Assembly: GCF_900095745.1 (NCBI RefSeq)
Contig: NZ_FMIR01000018.1
Location: forward strand, 310,001 to 374,000
Direction of reading: 5' to 3'
DNA length: 64,000 nucleotides
Source of the DNA: Microbacterium oxydans
GTDB taxonomy: Bacteria > Actinomycetota > Actinomycetes > Actinomycetales > Microbacteriaceae
Part shown: piece by piece, positions 25,784-33,271 of the stretch
How the letters are laid out: the number at the start of each line of letters is the position of its first letter
Position numbering within the stretch: position 1 is the first letter of the stretch
The notes under the pieces: generated by a model
The model's input: the letters and a program-made list of their open reading frames with translations, nothing else
Database searches by the model: none
Told to the model about the DNA's origin: nothing
Position numbers and translations under genes: made by a program

Positions 25784-26549
25784 TGCCCATCACCGCCGTC
25801 AGTCGAGACATGATGTCGGTCCACAGGCCGGTGACCATCAGGATGCCGAGCAGGATCAGCAGCACCCCTCCGATGACGTTGACCAGGCGGATGTGGCGGC
25901 GGAGGAAGCCGATTGCCTTCGTCGCCCAGCCGAAGCCGAGCGCGACGAGCAGGAACGGGATGCCGAGGCCGAGCGAGTAGGCGAGCCCGAGGAACCCCGC
26001 GCGCACCGGGTCGCCGGCGTTGAACGACAGCGCGAAGATCGCCGTGAGCGTCGGGCCCAGGCACGGCGCCCAACCGATGCCGAGCGCGATGCCCAGCAGC
26101 GGAGCGCCGATGATGCCGGCCTTCGAGTCGACGTGGAAGCGGAGCTCGCGCTGGGCGAAGCCGAACAGGCCGAGGAAGACCAGCCCCATGGCGATGATCA
26201 CGACGCCGAGGACCCGGGTGATGATCTCGCCCCACTGCAGCAGGAAGACGCTCGCGACGCCCCCGAGGGCGGTGATCGAGACGAAGACCAAACTGAAGCC
26301 GAAGATGAAGAGCAGCACGCCGAGGACGAGCCGGCCGCGAGTCGCGGTCTCGGTCGTCTGCGTCGTGGCGCGCCCTTCGCCGCCGCCGGAAGCGACCTGG
26401 CGGGGTGCCACGGCACCGCCGAGGAAGCCGAGGTAGCCGGGAACGAGCGGCAGCACGCACGGAGACAGGAACGAGACGAGTCCCGCCAACATCGCGACCG
26501 GGATCGCGATCCAGAGGGCCCCGGAGCCGATGATCGCTTCGGGGTTCAC
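25764..26549 (-). CDS. ccdA: CcdA/DsbD-family thiol-disulfide transmembrane protein
   Basis: A 261-residue, six-TM protein that carries electrons from cytoplasmic thioredoxin across the membrane to keep the CXXCH of apocytochrome c reduced. The two conserved redox Cys are C31 in SFLSPCVLPLVPGYL and C163 in GIGWAPCLGPT, both in their usual context. The GTG at 26549 follows GGGAGCGTT, a better start than the open frame upstream, which overlaps the TlpA-like gene. It sits 16 nt after that gene and 20 nt into resB, in the standard tlpA-ccdA-resB-ccsB order. Confidence 0.93.
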   Translation of the reverse strand: MNPEAIIGSGALWIAIPVAMLAGLVSFLSPCVLPLVPGYLGFLGGAVAPRQVASGGGEGRATTQTTETATRGRLVLGVLLFIFGFSLVFVSITALGGVASVFLLQWGEIITRVLGVVIIAMGLVFLGLFGFAQRELRFHVDSKAGIIGAPLLGIALGIGWAPCLGPTLTAIFALSFNAGDPVRAGFLGLAYSLGLGIPFLLVALGFGWATKAIGFLRRHIRLVNVIGGVLLILLGILMVTGLWTDIMSRLTAVMGSVILPL

Positions 26550-26565
26550 AACGCTCCCGGGCAGC

Positions 26566-27216
26566 TCACGAGTCCTCCGCGAGCGCGTCCTTGACGAGCG
26601 TCGAGAGGATCGAGGGGCCGTCGATCGGTCCGATGATGCGCGCGGCGACACGCCCCTGCTTGTCGAGCACGAGCGTGGTCGGCGTCGCGGCGATCGGCGT
26701 GACCTTCGCGAACGCGAGCTTGGCCTCGGCGGTGTCGACGTCGATCAGACTGGGGTATGTGATGTCGTGCTCCTCGGCGAAACCGACGGCAGTGTCGGCC
26801 TGGTCGCGGGTGTTGATACCGACGAACGAGACGTCTTCGCCTGAGAAGTCCTGCCACACGGCTTCGAGGTCGGCGGCTTCGAGCCGGCACGGCGCGCACC
26901 CGGCATACCAGAAGTTGACGACGGTGACGTCGCCGGCGATGTCAGCGCTGTCGAACTTCTCGCCGGTCTCGGTGACCCCACCGAACTCCACGGGTTCGTC
27001 GCGCTCGGCGACGGGGATCTCGACGATCGCGCCGTCGGCGGCGACGTAGCCGGTGTTCTCGCCGCTCAGGAAGGATTGGCTGACCGGATCGGGAGCGCAG
27101 GCGCTCAGACCGATGGCGAGCACCGCAGCGAGCGCGGCACCGACCGCACGGCGTGAACGCCGGGTGCGGGAGGAGCGGCCGCTGCGGATCTGACGGACCG
27201 TCGAATCGCGTGGCAC
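26566..27216 (-). CDS. TlpA/ResA-like thioredoxin-fold lipoprotein
   Basis: A 216-residue protein exported as a lipoprotein: a basic N-terminus, a hydrophobic run (AVGAALAAVLAIGLSAC), and a lipobox ending at C40. The thioredoxin fold follows, with active site NFWYAGCAPCRLE (C107, C110) and the cis-Pro in TPTTLVLDKQGR. It should reduce apocytochrome c Cys on the outer face of the membrane, using electrons from CcdA encoded next to it. The start is GTG at 27216 with GGAG very close (2 nt), so the exact start is a little uncertain. It is the first gene of the maturation operon in this strain. Confidence 0.9.
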   Translation of the reverse strand: MPRDSTVRQIRSGRSSRTRRSRRAVGAALAAVLAIGLSACAPDPVSQSFLSGENTGYVAADGAIVEIPVAERDEPVEFGGVTETGEKFDSADIAGDVTVVNFWYAGCAPCRLEAADLEAVWQDFSGEDVSFVGINTRDQADTAVGFAEEHDITYPSLIDVDTAEAKLAFAKVTPIAATPTTLVLDKQGRVAARIIGPIDGPSILSTLVKDALAEDS

Positions 27217-27279
27217 GACTCCGAGTTTACGCAGAGGATCCTATGCACGAGGTGGATGCGGAAGGGCCTGAGACCCCGG

Positions 27280-27684
27280 TCAGAATCGCGCCAGAACGTC
27301 GTCGACGCCGGCCCGGAACCGCGGACAGGTCGCGATGTCATGAGCCCGGCATCCCATCGCGTGTTCGGTCATCTCGCGTGACCGGCGCATCTCCTCCATG
27401 CGCCGGTCGAGGTCGTCCAGATGCTGCTGCAGCACCTGGTGTCGACCTGCGCTGCCGTCGTCGAGCAGCACAGCGATCTGGTCGAGCGTCATCCCGGCGG
27501 CCTTGCTGCGCTGGATCACGGCGATGCGCACGACCTCGTCCTCTCCGTAGCGGCGTCGTCCGGCAGAGTCGCGCGGCGGCTGCAGGAGACCCACCGACTC
27601 CCAGTGCCGCAGCACGTTGGTGGGCAGCTCGAAACGGGCAGCGACATCGCCGACGGACCACGGATGCTCAGCGCTTGACTTCAT
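27280..27684 (-). CDS. MerR-family regulator with C-terminal Cys pair
   Basis: A 134-residue regulator with an N-terminal MerR winged helix (SVGDVAARFELPTNVLRHWE, then SVGLLQPPRDSAGRRRYG), a dimer coiled coil, and a C-terminal GCRAHDIATCPRF motif (C112, H115, C120) that could bind a thiol-reactive ligand or metal. It diverges from the flavoprotein at 27740. A perfect 10-bp dyad (27677-27698) overlaps its start codon, so autoregulation and control of the flavoprotein are likely. The pair interrupts the phosphatase-tlpA order usually seen around cytochrome c maturation genes. Confidence 0.88.
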   Translation of the reverse strand: MKSSAEHPWSVGDVAARFELPTNVLRHWESVGLLQPPRDSAGRRRYGEDEVVRIAVIQRSKAAGMTLDQIAVLLDDGSAGRHQVLQQHLDDLDRRMEEMRRSREMTEHAMGCRAHDIATCPRFRAGVDDVLARF

Positions 27685-27698
27685 GTTGACATGAAGTC
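27677..27698. promoter_or_regulatory. Perfect dyad over the merR start codon
   Basis: GACTTCATGT, TG, ACATGAAGTC: a 10-bp perfect inverted repeat that contains the merR ATG and a TTGACA (27686-27691) facing the flavoprotein gene. A MerR-type operator is the natural reading, since these proteins bind dyads within their target promoters. Confidence 0.75.
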
Positions 27699-27739
27699 AC
27701 AGACTGACGGAGAACGCAACATCCACCGGAAGGACCACC

Positions 27740-28633
27740 ATGTACGACGCCATCGTGATCGGCGCAGGACCGGCAGGACTGCAGGCCGCTCTGACCCTCG
27801 GACGCATGCACCGCTCGACACTGCTCCTCGATTCGGGCGAATACCGCAACGGCACCGTCCTGCACATGCACAACATGATCGGCGAAGATGGAGCACCCCC
27901 GGCGGAGCTCCGCGCCACCGCCCGTGCCGAGCTCGCCGCCTACGCCGACGTGGAGATCCGTGACACCGGTGCGACCGGCATCTCCGGAAGCGAGGGGGCA
28001 TTCCAGGTCGCCCTCGCCGACGGCTCCACGGTCGACGGGCGTCGCGTGATCCTCGCCACGGGCGTCGCGGACGATCTGCCCGACATCCCCGGACTGCAGG
28101 ACCTGTGGGGCACCCTCGCGTTCAGCTGTCCGTTCTGCGACGGACACGAGCACGCGGACAGGCCGATCGGCATCCTCGGCGCCGCCCCTCGGGCCGAGCA
28201 TCTCATCGGGCTTCTCGGTCGCATCGTCGGCGAGATCACCGTCTACCCCGTCGGTGAGGCCTTCTCCGACGAAGACGTGCGGACGCTGGAGGCGAAGGGC
28301 GTGCGGGCGAGCAGCACCCCGGTCACCTCGGTCGAGAAGGACGCCGACGGTGCGCGTATCCGCACGGCCGACGACGAGGGCGTGGTGGCCGGCATCTTCG
28401 TGGCCGCGGGGTCGATCCGCCAGCGGGCGCCGTTCGCCGCGGATCTCGAACTGGCGATGCTCGAGTCCGGCTCGATCGAGATCGACGAGTTCGGCCGCAC
28501 CTCGACCCCGGGCGTCTTCGCCGCCGGCGACCTCGCCCACCGCGCCAGCCTCCCGGGCCCGATGGCGTCGGTGCTGCTGGCGGCAGCCGCCGGTCAGCTC
28601 GCGGCGGTCGGCATCATCCAGTCACTCGCGTGA
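27740..28633 (+). CDS. Thioredoxin-reductase-like FAD-dependent oxidoreductase
   Basis: A 297-residue flavoprotein. FAD-binding GAGPAG is at residues 8-13, the redox pair CPFC at C130/C133, and the C-terminal FAD motif is in STPGVFAAGDLAHRA. The second dinucleotide motif is weak (GILGAAPRAEH), so NADPH use is not assured. It resembles the subfamily often found beside small HTH regulators. SD AGGACC precedes the ATG. It is divergent from merR under the shared dyad, and its stop lies 5 nt from the convergent phosphatase stop. The physiological disulfide substrate is unknown. Confidence 0.88.
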   Translation: MYDAIVIGAGPAGLQAALTLGRMHRSTLLLDSGEYRNGTVLHMHNMIGEDGAPPAELRATARAELAAYADVEIRDTGATGISGSEGAFQVALADGSTVDGRRVILATGVADDLPDIPGLQDLWGTLAFSCPFCDGHEHADRPIGILGAAPRAEHLIGLLGRIVGEITVYPVGEAFSDEDVRTLEAKGVRASSTPVTSVEKDADGARIRTADDEGVVAGIFVAAGSIRQRAPFAADLELAMLESGSIEIDEFGRTSTPGVFAAGDLAHRASLPGPMASVLLAAAAGQLAAVGIIQSLA

Positions 28634-28638
28634 GCGGG

Positions 28639-29268
28639 TCAGACCGCGCCGACGTCGACGGCGGAGCCCGTCGCGGCGGGCTCCGCGTACGCCACCTCGC
28701 GCCAGACGTCACCCACACGCTCGAACGAGGTGACGCTCGACAGCGCGCAGCGACGGGTGCGCGGGTCGTGCCGCAACGGCAGACCCGCGACCCGGAGGTG
28801 CGTGATCCAGATCGGCGCCTGGTGCGAGACCATCACGAGGTCCCCCTCCGGCGCCGCATCCCAGGCCTCGTCCATCACGCTGAGCATCCGCTCCGCGATG
28901 GAGGTGTACGGCTCGCCCCAGCTCGGCACCGAAGGCTGGCGCAGGTGCCACCAGTTCATCGGGTTCATCAGGGAGCGACGCATCTGCGTGCCCTCGAACA
29001 CGTTGGCTGGCTCGATCAGGCGGATGTCGATCTCGGGCACGAGGTCGAACCGCTCGGCGAACGGTTCCGCCGACTCCTGCGCCCGCTCGAGCGGCGAGGC
29101 GTACAGGGCGACGACGGGGCGATCGAGCGATCCCACGTGATCGGCCGCGGCCGCCGCCATCCCCCGGCCGGCCTTGCTCAGGTGATAGTCGGGAAGCCGC
29201 CCGTAGAGCACGCGAGCAGGGTTGTGCACCTCACCGTGTCGGACGAGGTGCAGACGAGACGCCGTCAT
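28639..29268 (-). CDS. Histidine phosphatase superfamily protein
   Basis: A 209-residue phosphoglycerate-mutase-like protein with the catalytic LVRHGEV near the N-terminus (phospho-His) and the second His in VMVSHQAPIW. ASPLERAQESAEPFA and the Arg/Glu pocket fit the family. In mycobacteria a member of this family directly precedes the tlpA-ccdA-resB-ccsA genes, and this gene holds the same relative place, separated here by the MerR/flavoprotein insert. The ATG at 29268 lies 1 nt after the stop of the DUF5684-like gene, so the two form an operon. Substrate unknown. Confidence 0.88.
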   Translation of the reverse strand: MTASRLHLVRHGEVHNPARVLYGRLPDYHLSKAGRGMAAAAADHVGSLDRPVVALYASPLERAQESAEPFAERFDLVPEIDIRLIEPANVFEGTQMRRSLMNPMNWWHLRQPSVPSWGEPYTSIAERMLSVMDEAWDAAPEGDLVMVSHQAPIWITHLRVAGLPLRHDPRTRRCALSSVTSFERVGDVWREVAYAEPAATGSAVDVGAV

Positions 29269-29269
29269 G

Positions 29270-29668
29270 TCACGCCTTGCGGTAGCGGGAGTCGCCGAAG
29301 CCGAGGATGAAGTATCCGATGAACGAGAACACGAAGAGCAGGAAGAACGAGAAGACCCCGCCCTTGCCGAAGCGTGCGCCGACCTTGACGGCGACGACGA
29401 TCGCGAGCACCACGTTGGCGATCGGCACCAGATAGAGCAGCACCCACCAGCCCGACATCCCGGCGATCCGCAGCAGGAAGATCGCGTTGACGATCGGGAT
29501 GAGGGCGAGGATGCCGGGGTATCCGGCCTTGGTGAACACCTTCCACCACGCGACGGCCAGGAGGATGTAGAAGATCAGCGCCACCACGCCGGAGGTTCCG
29601 GAGAAGATCTGGCTGACGAAGTCGGGGACGACCGGGACGTCGGCCGCGGGGACGAGGGCGAGATTCAT
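29270..29668 (-). CDS. Small DUF5684-like membrane protein
   Basis: A 132-residue protein with four or five hydrophobic segments and the conserved core VAWWKVFTKAGYPGILALIP, followed by NAIFLLRIAGMSGWWVLL. It ends FILGFGDSRYRKA. This pattern matches the DUF5684/signal-peptidase-associated membrane protein group, whose function is not known. SD GGAAGG precedes the ATG at 29668. The gene is coupled to the phosphatase downstream and divergent from aspS. Confidence 0.75.
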   Translation of the reverse strand: MNLALVPAADVPVVPDFVSQIFSGTSGVVALIFYILLAVAWWKVFTKAGYPGILALIPIVNAIFLLRIAGMSGWWVLLYLVPIANVVLAIVVAVKVGARFGKGGVFSFFLLFVFSFIGYFILGFGDSRYRKA

Positions 29669-29785
29669 GGGGGCACCTTCCGTTCACAGACACCCTACTG
29701 ATCGATCGCCCACCCCGCCGGGAGGAGTCGCGCACCCCCGTAGAATGGCCGGGTTCCCCATTTCCCAGATCAGAAGGAATACTCC

Positions 29786-31567
29786 GTGCTTCGCACCCAC
29801 TCGGCAGGCTCTCTGCGAGCCGAGCACATCGGTCAGACCGTCACCCTCTCGGGTTGGGTCGACCGCCGTCGTGACCACGGAGGAGTCGCTTTCATCGATC
29901 TGCGGGATGCCTCGGGCATCGCCCAGGTCGTCATCCGCGACGAGGAGATCGCCCACCCGCTGCGCAACGAGTTCGTCCTGAAGGTGACCGGCGAGGTGTC
30001 GCGACGCCCCGAGGGCAACGCGAACCCGAACCTGCCGACCGGCGAGATCGAGCTCATCGCGACCGACGTCGAGGTGCTCAACGAGTCCGCGCCGCTCCCC
30101 TTCCAGGTCTCCACGGCTGTCGCCGACACCGAGACCGTCGGCGAGGAAGCCCGCCTCAAGTACCGCTACCTCGACCTGCGTCGTCCTGCCCAGGCAGCGA
30201 ACCTGCGCCTGCGCTCGAACGTCTACAAGGCGATCCGCGACGTGCTGCACGCCGAGGACTTCACCGAGGTCGAGACGCCGACTCTCACGCGCTCGACCCC
30301 GGAGGGCGCCCGCGACTTCCTGGTACCGGCACGTCTGAGCCCGGGCAGCTGGTACGCCCTGCCGCAGTCGCCGCAGCTGTTCAAGCAGCTGCTGATGGTC
30401 GGCGGCGTCGAGAAGTACTTCCAGATCGCGCGCTGCTACCGCGACGAGGACTTCCGCGCCGACCGCCAGCCCGAGTTCACCCAGCTCGACATCGAGATGA
30501 GCTTCGTCGACCAGGAAGACGTCATCACGCTGATGGAGTCGCTCATCGTCGCGATGTGGCAGACGATCGGTGTCGAGGTCGCGACCCCGCTCCCCCGCAT
30601 CACGTACGCCGACGCCATGGCCAAGTACGGCTCCGACAAGCCCGACCTGCGCTTCGGCCTCGAGCTCGTCGAGGCGACCGAGTACTTCCAGGACACGCCG
30701 TTCCGCGTGTTCCAGGCGGAGTACGTCGGTGCCGTGCGCATGCCCGGTGGCGCGAGCCAGCCGCGCAAGCAGCTCGACGCCTGGCAGGACTGGGCCAAGC
30801 AGCGCGGCGCCCGTGGTCTCGCCTACGTGCTGTTCAACGAGGACGGCTCGCTCGGCGGCCCGGCCGCGAAGAACCTGTCCGAGGCCGAGCAGGCCGGACT
30901 CGCCGCCTTCGTGGGCGCTGAGCCGGGCGACTGCGTGTTCTTCGCCGCCGGTTCGACCAAGGAGAGCCGCGCACTGCTCGGCGCCGCGCGCGTCGAGATC
31001 GGTCGCCGCCTCGGCTACCTGAACCCGGACGAGTTCGCGTTCACCTGGGTCGTCGACGCTCCGATGTTCGAGCCGGCCGCCGACGCCGTGGCCTCGGGCG
31101 ATGTGGCCGTGGGTGCAGGCGCCTGGACTGCCGTGCACCACGCGTTCACCGGTCCGAAGCCCGAATTCCAGGACACGTTCGACACCGACCCCGGCTCGGC
31201 CCTCGCCTACGCGTACGACATCGTGTGCAACGGCTCCGAGCTCGGCGGCGGCTCGATCCGCATCCACCGCGAAGACGTGCAGAAGCGCGTTTTCGAGGTC
31301 ATGGGCATCAGCGACGAGCAGGCCGACGAGCAGTTCGGCTTCCTGCTCGACGCGTTCAAGTTCGGGGCCCCGCCGCATGGCGGGATCGCGCTCGGCATGG
31401 ACCGCGTGCTGCAGCACCTGTCGAAGACCGAGTCGATCCGTGAGGTCATCGCGTTCCCGAAGTCCGGCAACGGCTTCGACCCGCTGACGTCCGCTCCCGC
31501 GCCCATCACCGACGCGCAGCGCGCCGAGGCCGGCGTCGACTTCGAGCCCGAGGACGACGAGGCCTGA
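29786..31567 (+). CDS. aspS: Aspartate--tRNA ligase (probably non-discriminating)
   Basis: A 593-residue class II synthetase of the long bacterial type: OB-fold anticodon domain (1-110), catalytic core with the GAD-type insertion (about 300-420), motif 2 in [19 protein letters not shown], and motif 3 [13 protein letters not shown]. Residue 31 is His in RRDHGG; the discriminating E. coli enzyme has Leu there, and His at this place is linked to non-discriminating enzymes that also charge tRNA-Asn for GatCAB amidation. That specificity is inferred. The start is GTG at 29786 with SD AAGGAA. A strong nested hairpin follows the stop. Confidence 0.96.
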   Translation: MLRTHSAGSLRAEHIGQTVTLSGWVDRRRDHGGVAFIDLRDASGIAQVVIRDEEIAHPLRNEFVLKVTGEVSRRPEGNANPNLPTGEIELIATDVEVLNESAPLPFQVSTAVADTETVGEEARLKYRYLDLRRPAQAANLRLRSNVYKAIRDVLHAEDFTEVETPTLTRSTPEGARDFLVPARLSPGSWYALPQSPQLFKQLLMVGGVEKYFQIARCYRDEDFRADRQPEFTQLDIEMSFVDQEDVITLMESLIVAMWQTIGVEVATPLPRITYADAMAKYGSDKPDLRFGLELVEATEYFQDTPFRVFQAEYVGAVRMPGGASQPRKQLDAWQDWAKQRGARGLAYVLFNEDGSLGGPAAKNLSEAEQAGLAAFVGAEPGDCVFFAAGSTKESRALLGAARVEIGRRLGYLNPDEFAFTWVVDAPMFEPAADAVASGDVAVGAGAWTAVHHAFTGPKPEFQDTFDTDPGSALAYAYDIVCNGSELGGGSIRIHREDVQKRVFEVMGISDEQADEQFGFLLDAFKFGAPPHGGIALGMDRVLQHLSKTESIREVIAFPKSGNGFDPLTSAPAPITDAQRAEAGVDFEPEDDEA

Positions 31568-31570
31568 TCC

Positions 31571-31639
31571 CGTCGCAGACTCGCGCCCGGGTCGCACGCA
31601 TTCTTCGGAATCGTGCGACCCGGGCGCTTTTCTGCGACG
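31571..31639. terminator. Nested inverted repeat with TTCG loop between aspS and a TSUP gene
   Basis: Outer arms CGTCGCAGA (31571-31579) and TCTGCGACG (31631-31639); inner 16-bp perfect arms (31583-31598 and 31612-31627) capped by ATTC-TTCG-GAAT with one bulged C. TTTT follows the inner arm on the plus strand. It lies between convergent genes and can serve as a two-way terminator. Confidence 0.85.
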
Positions 31640-31640
31640 T

Positions 31641-32468
31641 TCAGCCGAGGAGAGCGAACGCGGGGACGATGTTCTCGTTCCACACGTCGACGCCGAGCTT
31701 CGCGATCAGGGCGACCACGACGACGAGGAACACGACGCGGATGAAGGTCGTCCCCCGCGAGATCGCCATCCGCGACCCCAGGTAGCTGCCCGCGACGTTC
31801 GCCACCGCGAGGATGCCGCCCAGCAGCCACAGCACCGCCCCGTGCGGGATGAACAGCATCAGCGCGCCCGCGTTCGTCGCGAGGTTCACGATCTTCGCCT
31901 TCGCGCTCGCCTGCAGGAAGTCGTAACCGAGCAGCGCGACGAGCGTGATGACGAGGAAGGTGCCGGTGCCCGGGCCGATCATCCCGTCGTAGAACCCGAT
32001 GCCGAGCCCGGCGGCACCCGCCATGATGTGGTGCTTGTGCCCGTGGAACCGCAGCTTCGTCGCCGCGCCCATCTGCGGCCGGAACGCGGTGAACAGAGCG
32101 ACGACCAGCAGGGCGATCACGATGATGGGCTTGAACGCGGCAGGCGGCAGCACGGTCGCGACGGCCGCGCCCCCGAACGAGCCGATGAACGCGATCGCCG
32201 CCATCGGCAACGCCGTGCGGATGTCGGGTTTGGCGCGGCGGTAGTAGGTGACACTGCTGGTCGCGGTGCCGAAGACGGAGGCGAGCTTGTTCGTCGCGAG
32301 TGCCTGCACGGGCGAGATGCCGGGGATCAGCAGCAGCGCCGGCAGCTGCAGCAGGCCTCCCCCGCCGACGACCGCATCGATCCACCCGGCGCAGAACGCG
32401 GCGATGACGACGAGGAGGAGCATCCCCCAGGTGAGCTGCTCCAGTCCGAGCACGGCGCCGATATCCAC
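31641..32468 (-). CDS. TSUP-family (TauE/SafE-like) permease
   Basis: A 275-residue membrane protein with seven or eight TM segments and the family repeats GWIDAVVGGGGLLQLPALLL and GFYDGMIGPGTGTFLVITLV. TSUP proteins export sulfite or other small sulfur-containing and organic anions; the substrate here is not evident. A GTG at 32468 places VDIGAVLGLEQLTWG at the N-terminus and is preferred over the longer frame to 32561, which would overlap the start of the divergent acetyltransferase. Confidence 0.85.
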   Translation of the reverse strand: MDIGAVLGLEQLTWGMLLLVVIAAFCAGWIDAVVGGGGLLQLPALLLIPGISPVQALATNKLASVFGTATSSVTYYRRAKPDIRTALPMAAIAFIGSFGGAAVATVLPPAAFKPIIVIALLVVALFTAFRPQMGAATKLRFHGHKHHIMAGAAGLGIGFYDGMIGPGTGTFLVITLVALLGYDFLQASAKAKIVNLATNAGALMLFIPHGAVLWLLGGILAVANVAGSYLGSRMAISRGTTFIRVVFLVVVVALIAKLGVDVWNENIVPAFALLG

Positions 32469-32534
32469 TCGGCCATGATTCCAGAGAGTCGGCCGCGCGC
32501 CGGCATCCGCTCCGCCCGCTGGCAGACTGGTCGC

Positions 32535-33050
32535 ATGCTCGACGCTCTCCCGCTGCCCCATTCGTTCGGCTCGCGCATCGGGACGGCGGTGCTCCGCCGC
32601 GCGGTGGTCGACGACGCGGATGCCGTGATCGCGCTACTCGCGGACGACCCGATCAGCGCGGCGCGGGGCGATGTGGCATCCGACGAGGATCGCCCTGTCT
32701 ACGCGCAGGCGCTCACCGAGATCCTGGCCGAGCCCTCGAACGACCTGCTCGTCGTCGAGCTCGACGGTGCGGTCGTCGGCACGCTGCAGCTCACCTCGAT
32801 CCCCGGGATGTCACGCCGCGGCGCGCGGCGGCTGCTGGTCGAGGCGGTACGCGTGCACAGCGGTCTGCGGTCGTCGGGCATCGGATCCGCGGTGATGCGC
32901 TGGGTGGGTGAGGCGGCGGCCCCCGCTGTCGGCGCGTCGATGGTGCAGCTCACCTCGGATGCCGCCCGCACCGACGCCCACCGCTTCTACGAGCGTCTCG
33001 GCTACGTGGGCTCGCACCGCGGCTTCAAGTACAACGTCCCGCAGGCCTGA
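32535..33050 (+). CDS. GNAT-family N-acetyltransferase
   Basis: A 171-residue acetyltransferase. The acetyl-CoA-binding region is RVHSGLRSSGIGSAVMRWVG, a good match to the R-x-x-G-x-G/A motif A, followed by VQLTSDAARTDAHRFYERLG and a final GFKYNV segment typical of aminoglycoside/histone-type GNATs. It has one domain and is cytosolic. The ATG at 32535 is chosen because upstream sequence in frame is antisense to the TSUP gene. Acceptor substrate unknown. Confidence 0.85.
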   Translation: MLDALPLPHSFGSRIGTAVLRRAVVDDADAVIALLADDPISAARGDVASDEDRPVYAQALTEILAEPSNDLLVVELDGAVVGTLQLTSIPGMSRRGARRLLVEAVRVHSGLRSSGIGSAVMRWVGEAAAPAVGASMVQLTSDAARTDAHRFYERLGYVGSHRGFKYNVPQA

Positions 33051-33082
33051 CCCGCGCGCTTCCGTCGGCCGATCGCAGCGTC

Positions 33083-33111
33083 CTCGGCCTGATTCTCGGA
33101 TTCTGGCCGAG
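33083..33111 (+). terminator. Possible terminator after the acetyltransferase gene
   Basis: CTCGGCC (33083-33089) pairs with GGCCGAG (33105-33111) over a 15-nt loop, 32 nt after the stop. GGCCGA(T/G)CGCAGCG occurs twice in this gap (about 33067 and 33105). No U-tract; weak call. Confidence 0.4.
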
Positions 33112-33214
33112 CGCAGCGCGGAAGGCCGAGCGAACCGCACCCCGCACCCGTCCCGCCACCACCGCGACACGCGCCGTTCACCCGACCCGGGACGGTCGGC
33201 AACCTGCGCCTCAT

Positions 33215-33270
33215 AGTGTCCTCTCGCAACCCGAAACCGGCGCACCCTCGCCGGACACCGAGAGGACACT
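33215..33270 (+). promoter_or_regulatory. Stem that sequesters the Shine-Dalgarno of the solute-binding gene
   Basis: AGTGTCCTCTCG (33215-33226) is perfectly complementary to CGAGAGGACACT (33259-33270). The right arm contains the SD (GAGAGG), and the ATG follows at 33272. The loop holds its own 6-bp hairpin (CCGGCG/CGCCGG, 33237-33254). In RNA this would hide the ribosome-binding site; as DNA it could be an operator. Confidence 0.7.
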
Positions 33271-33271
33271 C

